From Clostridiales bacterium (GTDB lineage: Bacteria > Bacillota > Clostridia > Lachnospirales > Lachnospiraceae), in the NCBI GenBank assembly GCA_029338615.1, contig JAQYAS010000048.1:1-64000 (forward strand): DNA of 64,000 nucleotides, written 5' to 3'. Under the pieces are notes generated by a model that saw only the letters and a list, made by a program, of their open reading frames with translations, ran no database searches and was not told the DNA's origin. Position numbers and translations under genes: made by a program. This document shows positions 18,203 to 28,292 of this stretch, piece after piece. Within the stretch, counting starts at the first letter, position 1. Each line of letters begins with the position of its first letter.

Positions 18203-21200
18203 ATGTATTTAAAGAGTATAGAAGTAAATGGTTTCAAATCATTTGCGAACAAGATAGTATTTAAGTTCAATCATGGTATAACATGTATCGTTGGACCAAA
18301 TGGTTCAGGTAAAAGTAATGTTGCTGACGCAGTGAGATGGGTTCTGGGTGAACAGAGTGCCAAAAGCCTTCGTGGTTCCAAGATGGAAGATGTCATATTT
18401 TCTGGAACACAGCTCAGAAAGCCTCAGGGATCAGCTTATGTTGCGATCACTCTGGACAACAGCGACCATAGTCTTCCAATTGATTATAATGAAGTGACTG
18501 TTGCAAGAAGAGTTTACAGATCAGGAGAATCCGAATACCTGATCAACGGAACGGTCAGCAGACTTAAAGACGTATATTCTCTGTTCTTTGATACAGGTAT
18601 TGGTAAAGAAGGCTATTCTATCATCGGACAGGGCCAGATCGAGAAGATCCTGAATGGTAAACCAGAGGAAAGACGTGAACTCTTTGATGAAGCAGCCGGT
18701 ATCGTAAAATTCAAAAAGAATAAAGCTGCAGCTGAGAAATCTCTCGAAGCTGAAAGAGATAACCTCAGCCGTGTAAATGATATATTAAAAGAACTTGAAA
18801 AGCAGGTTGGTCCATTGAAAGAACAATCTGAAACCGCAAGAAAATATCTGGCTTTCAAGAATGAACTTCGAAATCTTGATGTAAATGCATTTCTTTTGGA
18901 GACAGAAAAGCTGAAGATTGCACTTGAGGAGGATCAAAGCAGACTCCAGATCGTAAACGATGATATAGCCGAAAGCAGACAGGCCTATGAGCAGACAAAG
19001 GAAGAATACGATCAGATAGAATCAGATATTGAGAAACTGGATTCTGTAATTGACTCATCTAAGAATGAAATACACGAAAGCCGTCTGGCCAGGGAGAGGG
19101 CAGAGGGTGAGATCAACGTCATCAATCAGCAGATCATTACTCTAAAAATGAATGATAAGAACATTCATGATCAGATAGACAGAATAAATGGACAGATTGA
19201 ATCCGATGAAAAGGAACTTGCCGATTACGAAGCACAAAAGGATGATCTTGATGGTTCTATTGCAGATGTAGAGGAAGAACTCAGGACAGCCCGCAAGGAA
19301 AGCTCTGATATGAGCCAGTACATAGAAGATTGTCAGCAGGAAATTGAAAGCTGCAAGGCAGATATTATTGAATATATGCATGAAAGTGGTAATCTTCAGG
19401 CTAAAGTCGGACGATACGATGCAATGCTTGAGAACATCAACTTCCGAAAGACACAGCTCAACCAGAGACTTCTTCAGTTCAAAAGTGATGATGCAGGTGA
19501 TAGGAAAGAATATGAAAGTCTGTCCTCCGAGCTTGCGGAGCTCGAAGAGAATGTTAAGGTTATAATAGCAGGTCTGGACAGTTCCAACGACAGACTGGCG
19601 GACAACCAGAACCGAAACAAAGCAAACAGAGAACTGATACACAACACGAATGAAAAGCTTTCTGCCACAGAATCCAAGATGGAAGCTCTCAGAAATATAA
19701 CCGAGAGATACGATGGTTACGGCAACAGTATCAGGCGTGTTATGGAGCAGAAGCAGTGGAATCCCGGCATTATAGGTGTTGTTGCAGACATAATCACAGT
19801 TAATCAGAAGTATGAGGTTGCAGTGGAGACTGCCCTTGGTGGAAGTATACAGAACATTGTTACCGAGGATGATGCCACTGCCAAACGTATGATCTCTTAT
19901 CTTAAGACCAACAGGCTCGGCCGTGCGACATTTCTGCCACTGAATACTATCACAGACAGAGGTTCTGTGAGAAATGATGTACTCAGAGAAAAGGGAGTCA
20001 TAGGCGTTGCGGCAGATCTAGTGGAAGTAGATTCCAAATTTAATACACTTGTGAAGAATCTTCTCGGTAAGATCATTGTAGTGGATAATATTGACAATGC
20101 ACTGGCTGTGGCAAGGAAGAACAATCAGTCACTCCGACTTGTAACAATAGAGGGAGAACTTGTCAACCCAGGTGGTTCCATGACGGGTGGAGCATTTAGA
20201 AATTCAAGCAATCTACTCGGACGAAAGAGAGAACTTGATGAACTCAAAGAACAGATAGACAATCTCAAATCCACTGCATCAAAAGCGGCAGCACTGGATG
20301 CGCAGCTTAAGACCAGCAGGGATGAGCTCCGTGCTTCAATAGACAAATACAATGCTGAACTCCAGCAGGCATATCTGAAGAAGAATACCCTCACCATGAG
20401 CATAGATCAGGTAAAGGAAAAACTTGCAGAGTCGGAGAAGGCATTTGCTTCCATTGAGAGAGAGGTTTCTGAGCTGAATAATCAGATCACAGAGATCAAC
20501 AACAACAAGAATTCTCTCGCTGACAACAACAAGAAGCACGAAGCGATGAAGCTGGAGGCTGAGGCCAGAATAGATGAGCTTGAAGGCCATGGCCAGGAAA
20601 ATAAAGATAAGCTTGCGGCGATCAATGAAAAAGTATCAGAGCTCATGATCAGATATAACTCTATCAAACAGAAAGATGATTTTATAGTAGAGAATATCAG
20701 AAGGATCAATATTGACATCGAAAAACACAGAGATGAACTTGAAAGTTTTTCAAGCCGTGTAGAGACATCTGTCAGTGAGATAACAGAACTTGAAGATAAA
20801 ATTACATTCATAAAGGCAGATATAGAACACAGATCAGAGACTATTTCCGATAACGAAGAAAAGGTTACTGAATTTTCTGCCAGAAGAGACGAGCTTCAGC
20901 AAAGTCACAAAGAATTCTTTGCCAAGCGAGAAGAACTGTCCGAAAGGATCGCAGGACTTGAAAAAGATTCATATAAGCTCTCATCCATAATAGAGAAAAA
21001 CACTGAGAAATCAGACGAATTAGGCAATTATATGTGGGAAGAATATGAACTAACCTACAGCAGTGCCCAGGAACTTAAGGATGAAAACCTTCCTGAACTT
21101 CCTGCACTCAAAAAAGAAATTGTCGCAGTAAAAGCAAAGATAAAATCCCTTGGAGATGTCAATGTCAATGCGATTGATGATTATAAGGAAGTATCCGAGA

Positions 21201-21760
21201 GATATGAATTCCTGAAAGGACAGCATGACGATATCGTCAGTGCTGAGACCAATCTTGTCAATATCATTGCTGAACTTGAAAAATCCATGCAGGAACAGTT
21301 TGCTGAGAAGTTTAAGGAGATACAGGTCATGTTCGACAAGGTTTTCAAGGAACTGTTCGGAGGTGGACGCGGAGCATTGGAACTGGTTGACACTGAGGAC
21401 CTTCTTGAGACTGGAATAAGGATCATCGCACAGCCGCCTGGAAAGAAACTTCAGAACATGATGCAGTTGTCAGGTGGAGAGAAATCCCTCACCGCCATAG
21501 CACTGTTATTTGCAATCCAGAGTCTGAAACCATCACCTTTCTGTCTGCTTGATGAGATTGAAGCGGCTCTAGACGATTCAAACGTCAGACGATTCGCACA
21601 ATATCTTAACAGGCTGACAAAGGATACACAGTTCATAGTAATATCACACAGAAAGGGAACCATGGAGGCAGCTGATATCCTGTACGGTATAACAATGCAG
21701 GAGAAAGGTGTATCAACGCTTGTTTCAGTCAACCTAATAGAGAACGATCTGGATAAATAA
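18203..21760 (+). CDS. smc: chromosome segregation protein SMC
   Basis: Walker A GPNGSGKSN, coiled coils and hinge (TGGAFRNSSNLLGR), signature LSGGEKSLTAIALLFA, LLDEIEAALDD. Confidence 0.98.
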   Translation: MYLKSIEVNGFKSFANKIVFKFNHGITCIVGPNGSGKSNVADAVRWVLGEQSAKSLRGSKMEDVIFSGTQLRKPQGSAYVAITLDNSDHSLPIDYNEVTVARRVYRSGESEYLINGTVSRLKDVYSLFFDTGIGKEGYSIIGQGQIEKILNGKPEERRELFDEAAGIVKFKKNKAAAEKSLEAERDNLSRVNDILKELEKQVGPLKEQSETARKYLAFKNELRNLDVNAFLLETEKLKIALEEDQSRLQIVNDDIAESRQAYEQTKEEYDQIESDIEKLDSVIDSSKNEIHESRLARERAEGEINVINQQIITLKMNDKNIHDQIDRINGQIESDEKELADYEAQKDDLDGSIADVEEELRTARKESSDMSQYIEDCQQEIESCKADIIEYMHESGNLQAKVGRYDAMLENINFRKTQLNQRLLQFKSDDAGDRKEYESLSSELAELEENVKVIIAGLDSSNDRLADNQNRNKANRELIHNTNEKLSATESKMEALRNITERYDGYGNSIRRVMEQKQWNPGIIGVVADIITVNQKYEVAVETALGGSIQNIVTEDDATAKRMISYLKTNRLGRATFLPLNTITDRGSVRNDVLREKGVIGVAADLVEVDSKFNTLVKNLLGKIIVVDNIDNALAVARKNNQSLRLVTIEGELVNPGGSMTGGAFRNSSNLLGRKRELDELKEQIDNLKSTASKAAALDAQLKTSRDELRASIDKYNAELQQAYLKKNTLTMSIDQVKEKLAESEKAFASIEREVSELNNQITEINNNKNSLADNNKKHEAMKLEAEARIDELEGHGQENKDKLAAINEKVSELMIRYNSIKQKDDFIVENIRRINIDIEKHRDELESFSSRVETSVSEITELEDKITFIKADIEHRSETISDNEEKVTEFSARRDELQQSHKEFFAKREELSERIAGLEKDSYKLSSIIEKNTEKSDELGNYMWEEYELTYSSAQELKDENLPELPALKKEIVAVKAKIKSLGDVNVNAIDDYKEVSERYEFLKGQHDDIVSAETNLVNIIAELEKSMQEQFAEKFKEIQVMFDKVFKELFGGGRGALELVDTEDLLETGIRIIAQPPGKKLQNMMQLSGGEKSLTAIALLFAIQSLKPSPFCLLDEIEAALDDSNVRRFAQYLNRLTKDTQFIVISHRKGTMEAADILYGITMQEKGVSTLVSVNLIENDLDK

Positions 21761-21791
21761 CAATAAAGAGATATTAAACAGGAGGAATGTC

Positions 21792-22769
21792 ATGGCAGAG
21801 GAAAAGGAGAAAAAAGGATTTTTTGCAAGACTTAAGGCAGGCCTTGCAAAGACAAGAGACAATATAGTAGAAAGCTTTACAGATGTATTCGGGGCATCTC
21901 ACATAGACGATGATTTTTATGAGAATCTGGAAGAGACATTTATCATGGCGGATATGGGATATGAGACAACAGAGAAGGTTATAGAAGACCTCAAACAAAA
22001 AGTTGAAAATTCCCATATCAAAGAGCCTGCTGCATGCAAAGAACTTGTGATCAACATCATCAAGAATCAGATGTCCGTGGACGATTCAGCGTATGACTTT
22101 GAGAACAAAAAGTCAGTTGTGCTGGTTATCGGAGTAAACGGAGTTGGCAAGACCACAACCATTGGAAAGCTCGCTGCACAGTATCGCCAGAGAGGTAAGA
22201 AAGTACTCATGGCTGCTGCTGATACATTCAGAGCTGCTGCCATAGATCAGTTAAAAACCTGGGCTGACAGAGCACAGGTTGACATAATATCACATAATGA
22301 AGGTGCTGATCCTGCTGCCGTCGTATATGATGCAGTGGCTGCTGCCAAGGCCAGGGATACAGATATTCTTCTCGTTGATACTGCAGGAAGGCTTCATAAT
22401 AAGAAAAACCTCATGGATGAGCTCGCTAAGATGAGAAGGATCATCACAAGGGATTACCCAGAGGCAAATGTCGAAGCACTCATAGTTCTCGACGGAACAA
22501 CAGGTCAGAATGCCCTTGAACAGGCCAGACAGTTCAGCAATGTAACAGAACTGGATGGTATAGTCATCACGAAGCTTGACGGAACAGCAAAGGGTGGTAT
22601 CGCTATCGCTATACAGGCAGAGCTTGATGTACCTGTCAAGTTTATTGGTGTTGGAGAGAAGATTGGGGATCTTCAGAGATTTGATCCACAGGAATATGTG
22701 AATGCATTGTTTGCAGATTTTGATGAGGACAGATCCGAGATCGATATGCTTATCGGCGATGATATTTAA
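21792..22769 (+). CDS. ftsY: signal recognition particle receptor FtsY
   Basis: GVNGVGKTTTIGKLA, DTFRAAAIDQL, DTAGRLHNK, TKLDGTAKGG. Confidence 0.97.
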   Translation: MAEEKEKKGFFARLKAGLAKTRDNIVESFTDVFGASHIDDDFYENLEETFIMADMGYETTEKVIEDLKQKVENSHIKEPAACKELVINIIKNQMSVDDSAYDFENKKSVVLVIGVNGVGKTTTIGKLAAQYRQRGKKVLMAAADTFRAAAIDQLKTWADRAQVDIISHNEGADPAAVVYDAVAAAKARDTDILLVDTAGRLHNKKNLMDELAKMRRIITRDYPEANVEALIVLDGTTGQNALEQARQFSNVTELDGIVITKLDGTAKGGIAIAIQAELDVPVKFIGVGEKIGDLQRFDPQEYVNALFADFDEDRSEIDMLIGDDI

Positions 22770-22877
22770 TGCAAAACAATATATACTGAAGCATGACCAT
22801 ATGTGTTATGAGCATCATTTTCTGATCATTAAAGAATGTGATTGCTATTGATTTTATACAGAAGGAGACATTATCAG

Positions 22878-24122
22878 ATGGCAGAACAGAACACAACTGA
22901 CAAACTGACACTAGCAAAATTTGAGGAAGCTTACGATATCGTACAGAAAGTAGTTCTTCCTACGAAACTCATATACAGTGATTATTTCAGCGGGATAACC
23001 GGAAACAAAGTATATTTCAAGCCTGAGAATCTCCAGAAGACAGGTGCGTACAAGATCAGAGGTGCATACTACAAGATCAGCACACTTTCGGATGAAGAGA
23101 GACAGAAGGGTCTGATAACAGCGTCAGCGGGCAACCATGCTCAGGGAGTGGCATATGCAGCTAAGGCATATGGTGTAAAGGCAACTATCGTTATGCCTTC
23201 ATCAACACCTCTCATCAAGGTTAACAGAACCAAGTCATACGGCGCAGAGGTTATACTGTATGGAGATGTATATGACGAATCATGTGCATATGCTCTGGAA
23301 CTTGCGGAGGACAAGGGGTATACATTTATACATCCATTTGATGATCTCGATGTTGCCACAGGTCAGGGGTCTGTTGCAATGGAGATAATAAAGGAACTTC
23401 CTTTTGTAGATTATATTCTCGTTCCAATCGGAGGAGGCGGTCTGGCAACAGGTGTATCCACACTTGCCAAGATGATGAATCCGAATATCAAGGTGATAGG
23501 TGTTGAACCAGCCGGTGCAAACTGTATGCAGGTATCACTCAAGAACAATAAGGTCACAACACTGCCATATGTTGACACAATAGCAGATGGAACGGCAGTT
23601 AAGACACCGGGAAGCAAGATATTCCCATACATACAGAAGAATATAGACGATATAATAACCGTTGAGGATAATGAGCTCATCGTATCCTTCTTGGATATGC
23701 TTGAAAATCACAAACTTCTTGTTGAGAACTCAGGACTTCTCACAGTGGCCGCACTCAAGCATCTTGATGTAAAGGGTGCAAAGGTGGTAAGTATACTGTC
23801 AGGCGGCAATATGGATATGATAACATTTGCCTCCCTTGTACAGCATGGTCTTATCGCAAGGAGCAGAATATTCACAGTGTCAACACTTCTTCCTGATAAG
23901 CCTGGTGCACTCATGAACATTTCAAAGGTTATCGCTGATCTTCAGGGAAATGTCATAAAGCTCGAGCACAATCAGTTCGTATCAATTAATAGAAACTCCG
24001 CAGTTGAGCTCGTGATTACCATGGAGGCATTTGGTCCTGAGCACAAGCAGCTCATCATCAACACGCTTGCTGATAAGGGGTACAAACCAAAGGAAGTCAT
24101 GACAAAGGGAATATACAATTAA
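22878..24122 (+). CDS. ilvA: threonine ammonia-lyase (biosynthetic type with C-terminal ACT)
   Basis: KPENLQKTGAYKIRGA, SAGNHAQGVAYAA, GGGGLATG; start moved to 22878 with upstream aaggag. Confidence 0.93.
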   Translation: MAEQNTTDKLTLAKFEEAYDIVQKVVLPTKLIYSDYFSGITGNKVYFKPENLQKTGAYKIRGAYYKISTLSDEERQKGLITASAGNHAQGVAYAAKAYGVKATIVMPSSTPLIKVNRTKSYGAEVILYGDVYDESCAYALELAEDKGYTFIHPFDDLDVATGQGSVAMEIIKELPFVDYILVPIGGGGLATGVSTLAKMMNPNIKVIGVEPAGANCMQVSLKNNKVTTLPYVDTIADGTAVKTPGSKIFPYIQKNIDDIITVEDNELIVSFLDMLENHKLLVENSGLLTVAALKHLDVKGAKVVSILSGGNMDMITFASLVQHGLIARSRIFTVSTLLPDKPGALMNISKVIADLQGNVIKLEHNQFVSINRNSAVELVITMEAFGPEHKQLIINTLADKGYKPKEVMTKGIYN

Positions 24123-24128
24123 TTGTAG

Positions 24129-25553
24129 TTGATATTAATGATTAACAACAAACTCATTTTAACAGTAAATGACAACAGAACAATAACATGCCAACGCGGA
24201 GACAATCTCTTCAAGGTTCTGTGTACTGCCGGATATGTGTTCAGCGGTAACTGTGGAGGACTTGGAAGATGTAAGAGATGTCTGGTGGATATAGACGGCA
24301 TCGGCACGGTAAAAAGTTGTAGCTACACACTCACCGAGGATATTCATGTAACTATAGATGAGGACAACACATCCGTTCTCGCCTCGTACAGAGAGACAGA
24401 CAACGTACCTGTTGACCATAAGGATAATTCAGGTACAGTTGGAATCGCCATAGATCTTGGCACAACCACAATTGCCATGGAACAGATAAACCTGGCAGAT
24501 GGAAGTGTCATTGACAGATGCGGGTTTATGAACCCACAGATTGAATATGGAAGTGATGTCATATCAAGGATCAGGACAGGATCCACTGAGGAAGGCGCAG
24601 CAAAACTCAGAAATTCAGTTGTCTCTAAAATCTCTGACGAGCTGCACAATATGACACCGGAAATGATGAATACGATATCCAGGGTAATGATATCCGGAAA
24701 TACTACTATGAATGCAATACTGGAAGGACTGACTCTGGATAATCTTGGCCATGCTCCATTTGAGATCAGAAACCCTGATAAATTGACTATGTCCGGCAAA
24801 TTTTTTTTTGAGAACGATGATCTTATGAATACTAAGGTCACTTGCCTTCCCAATCTGAGTGCATTTGTAGGTGCTGATGCATTATGTGGGGCACTTGTAT
24901 GTGATATAGATAATTCGGAAACCTACCAGTTGTTTGCAGATCTTGGAACCAATGGCGAGCTTATACTTGCAAAAAATGGGATTGGCTATGCAACTTCCTG
25001 TGCATGTGGCCCGGCATTTGAAGGCATGCTGAGGAGAGGTGTGGCCGCACCAACCAGTGCATTTGATCTGCTTGACAGACTAAATACGCTGCATATAGTG
25101 AATGATGATGGTATCCTTGCTGATCAATACATAGACAATGGCTACAGACTTGCGGGTGGTGTGGTCATAGATATGGACATGATAAGAAGTTTTCTCCTGG
25201 CTAAGGCAGCAATATGTGCGGGAATAGAGTCTCTTATGGATATTGCAGGGATAACTGCTAAGGACATCTCCAGAGTATATCTGGCAGGGGGCTTTGGCTG
25301 TAGTCTCAAAATATCATCTGCAGTAAGTCTTGGGCTTTTCCCTGAGAGATTCGAGAACATTTCCGAATTTGCAGGCAACACCTCTCTGTATGGTGCACAT
25401 AAATGCTTGATTGATGAGACTTTTATTGATAGAATATATGCGTTTAAGGAGACTTTGACAGCGGTAAATCTTGGAGAGCTTAAAGGCTTTGACAAAAGAT
25501 ACTACAGTCACATGGATCTCAGGCCATGGAATACCAACGGAAATATTTCGTGA
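24129..25553 (+). CDS. [2Fe-2S] ferredoxin domain + ASKHA-type (DUF4445-like) protein, RACo/corrinoid-activator-like
   Basis: CGGLGRCKRC (C-x5-C-x2-C) with a later Cys; GIAIDLGTTTIAM; YQLFADLGTNGELILA; RVYLAGGFG. Confidence 0.8.
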   Translation: MILMINNKLILTVNDNRTITCQRGDNLFKVLCTAGYVFSGNCGGLGRCKRCLVDIDGIGTVKSCSYTLTEDIHVTIDEDNTSVLASYRETDNVPVDHKDNSGTVGIAIDLGTTTIAMEQINLADGSVIDRCGFMNPQIEYGSDVISRIRTGSTEEGAAKLRNSVVSKISDELHNMTPEMMNTISRVMISGNTTMNAILEGLTLDNLGHAPFEIRNPDKLTMSGKFFFENDDLMNTKVTCLPNLSAFVGADALCGALVCDIDNSETYQLFADLGTNGELILAKNGIGYATSCACGPAFEGMLRRGVAAPTSAFDLLDRLNTLHIVNDDGILADQYIDNGYRLAGGVVIDMDMIRSFLLAKAAICAGIESLMDIAGITAKDISRVYLAGGFGCSLKISSAVSLGLFPERFENISEFAGNTSLYGAHKCLIDETFIDRIYAFKETLTAVNLGELKGFDKRYYSHMDLRPWNTNGNIS

Positions 25554-25581
25554 CATTATACAATTAGAAGAAGAGCAGAAT

Positions 25582-26379
25582 ATGAAATTACTAAGCATAG
25601 CAAGTGGTAGCAGTGGAAACTGCTATTACGTTGGAAATGACAATACCCATCTTCTTGTTGATGTGGGTATAAGCTGTAAGAGGGTCGAAACAGCCCTTAA
25701 AGACGAGGGAGTAAAACCATCCGAACTCAATGGTGTTCTTGTGACCCATGAACACATAGATCATGTGAAAGGAATAGGAGTCCTTTCGAGAAAACATGGA
25801 GTTCCTATATATGCCACAGCCGGAACAATATCAGAGATGAAAAAGATGTCTTCTCTGGGAAACATAGACGAAGGGTTGTTTCATGAGATTCATCCGGATG
25901 AAAAAATATCCATAAATGACATAACCATCGATCCATCGTCAATCTGGCATGATGCCGCTGATCCCGTATGCTACAGCTTATATGGTGATGGGAAAAAGGT
26001 GTCCATAGCAACTGATATGGGCAATTATAATGACTATATAGTAAGCAAACTTGACAACTCAGATATAATGGTAATTGAAGCCAATCATGATGTGCGAATG
26101 CTCGAGGCAGGACCGTATCCGTATTATCTCAAGCGACGAATTCTTGGAAATTACGGGCATCTCTCCAACGAGTTATCCGGACAGCTCATATACAGACTTC
26201 TCAATGATCATGTGAAGGGAATTCTTCTGGGACATCTGAGCAAGGAAAATAATTTCGAAGAGCTTGCTTATGAGACAGTTAAGCTGGAACTGGAAAATAA
26301 TTCATATACCAGCGATGTAAGGGAATTTGGGCTGGCAGTTGCCAGAAGAGATATGCCTATGACCGCTATAGAGGCGTAG
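25582..26379 (+). CDS. MBL-fold metallohydrolase (YycJ/WalJ-like)
   Basis: MKLLSIASGSSGNCYYVG; THEHIDHVKG; ATDMG; LGHLSKENN. Confidence 0.88.
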   Translation: MKLLSIASGSSGNCYYVGNDNTHLLVDVGISCKRVETALKDEGVKPSELNGVLVTHEHIDHVKGIGVLSRKHGVPIYATAGTISEMKKMSSLGNIDEGLFHEIHPDEKISINDITIDPSSIWHDAADPVCYSLYGDGKKVSIATDMGNYNDYIVSKLDNSDIMVIEANHDVRMLEAGPYPYYLKRRILGNYGHLSNELSGQLIYRLLNDHVKGILLGHLSKENNFEELAYETVKLELENNSYTSDVREFGLAVARRDMPMTAIEA

Positions 26380-26455
26380 ACAGAGCTTTTTAGGAGTGAA
26401 TAAGATGGTTTTCTGTATGTAAAGGATTCCATCATCTATAAGGAGGATAAATGAA

Positions 26456-26728
26456 ATGAAAAAGAGAATCATAACTGTAGTAGGTAAGGACAGCGTGGGA
26501 ATCACAGCAAAGGTATGTGTATATCTGGCAAATAACCAGATTAATATACTTGACATATCACAGACTATAGTTGCAGGGTACTTCAACATGATGATGGTTG
26601 TTGATACACAGAAGTCATCCAAATCAACAGAGCTCATTGCATCAGAGCTTGGACAGATTGGTGAAGAGATCGGGGTGCAGATAAAAGTTCAGCATGAGAA
26701 GATCTTTGAGACAATGCACAGAATCTAA
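26456..26728 (+). CDS. ACT domain protein (UPF0237-like)
   Basis: KRIITVVGKDSVGITAKVCVYLANNQINILDISQTI. Confidence 0.9.
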   Translation: MKKRIITVVGKDSVGITAKVCVYLANNQINILDISQTIVAGYFNMMMVVDTQKSSKSTELIASELGQIGEEIGVQIKVQHEKIFETMHRI

Positions 26729-26764
26729 TAATATACAGTCTGACAGACAGAAAAGAGGATATAC

Positions 26765-28129
26765 ATGATTAGCATAAATGAAGTAATCGAGACCAATAAG
26801 ATGATCTCAGACATGAATCTTGATGTTCGTACCATCACAATGGGAATTAGCCTATTGGATTGTGTAGGCATAGATGTGGATGATACATGTACGAAGATAT
26901 ATAATAAGATAACAACATATGCCAAGGATCTTGTATCAACAGGTCAGGAGATATCAAGAAGATATGGTATACCAATCGTCAACAAGAGAGTTTCTGTAAC
27001 ACCGATAGCACTTGTGGGTGGTTCAGTATGTAAGACTACAGGTGATTTTGTAAAGATTGCCAAGGCTTTGGACAAAGCGGCAGACACTATAGGTGTCAAC
27101 TTCATCGGAGGATATTCAGCACTTGTAAATAAGGGAATGACTCCTTCAGATGAACTTTTGATCCGTTCAATCCCTGAAGCTCTTTCAAGTACAGGAAAGG
27201 TATGCAGCTCTATAAATGTAGGCTCAACTAAAACCGGTATAGATATGGACGCAGTCAAGATTCTCGGAGAGATGATCAGAGATACTGCTGAACTCACCAA
27301 GGAGGCAGATTCAATCGGCTGTGCAAAGCTTGTTGTATTCTGTAATGCACCTGATGATAACCCATTTATGGCTGGTGCATTCCACGGTGTCACAGAGGGA
27401 GACTGTGTTATCAATGTCGGAGTCAGTGGCCCTGGTGTTGTAAAGAAAGCTCTTGAGAAGGTGAGAGGAGAGAACTTCGAGGTACTCTGTGAGACTATCA
27501 AGAAGACAGCTTTCAAGGTAACCAGAGTGGGACAGCTCGTGGCAAAGGAAGCATCCAAGATGCTCGGCGTTCCATTCGGTATTGTTGATCTGTCACTTGC
27601 CCCTACACCTGCTGTTGGAGACAGTGTCGGTGAGATCCTTGAGGAGATCGGTCTTGAATACGCCGGAGCTCCTGGTACAACAGCTGCACTTGCACTTCTC
27701 AATGATCAGGTAAAGAAGGGTGGAGTTATGGCTTCATCATATGTAGGAGGACTCTCCGGTGCATTTATCCCAGTATCTGAGGACCAGAGAATGATCGATG
27801 CAGTTTCAGCTGGAGCATTAACTCTTGAGAAACTTGAGGCTATGACTTGTGTATGCTCAGTAGGTCTTGATATGATAGCAATTCCTGGTGATACATCACC
27901 TGCAACCATATCAGGTATTATTGCTGATGAGATGGCTCTCGGTATGATCAACCAGAAGACAACCGCTGTAAGACTTATCCCTGTTATCGGCAAGACTGTT
28001 GGAGATCAGGCCGAGTTTGGCGGTCTTCTCGGATATGCGCCTATCATGCCTGTCAACAGATTTGCATGTGATAAGTTTGTCAACAGAGGTGGTCGTATCC
28101 CAGCTCCTATCCATAGTTTCAAGAACTAA
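26765..28129 (+). CDS. PFL/DUF711 (UPF0210) family protein of unknown function
   Basis: [46 protein letters not shown]. Confidence 0.9.
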   Translation: MISINEVIETNKMISDMNLDVRTITMGISLLDCVGIDVDDTCTKIYNKITTYAKDLVSTGQEISRRYGIPIVNKRVSVTPIALVGGSVCKTTGDFVKIAKALDKAADTIGVNFIGGYSALVNKGMTPSDELLIRSIPEALSSTGKVCSSINVGSTKTGIDMDAVKILGEMIRDTAELTKEADSIGCAKLVVFCNAPDDNPFMAGAFHGVTEGDCVINVGVSGPGVVKKALEKVRGENFEVLCETIKKTAFKVTRVGQLVAKEASKMLGVPFGIVDLSLAPTPAVGDSVGEILEEIGLEYAGAPGTTAALALLNDQVKKGGVMASSYVGGLSGAFIPVSEDQRMIDAVSAGALTLEKLEAMTCVCSVGLDMIAIPGDTSPATISGIIADEMALGMINQKTTAVRLIPVIGKTVGDQAEFGGLLGYAPIMPVNRFACDKFVNRGGRIPAPIHSFKN

Positions 28130-28180
28130 CATCGGATCAGGTGATACGGGATCACAGCTGCCAATACGATATAGATATAG

Positions 28181-28223
28181 AGGATGCGCACGGAACCTCC
28201 GTATTTCGTGCGCATCTCTTTTA
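28181..28223 (+). terminator. Rho-independent terminator after the DUF711 gene
   Basis: gatgcgcacg...cgtgcgcatc followed by tctttt. Confidence 0.82.
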
Positions 28224-28292
28224 CTGTAATTGAATATTTCCCCAGGGAAATATTAGATAAAAAGATCAAAATTAGTTTAAGGATATTATTTT

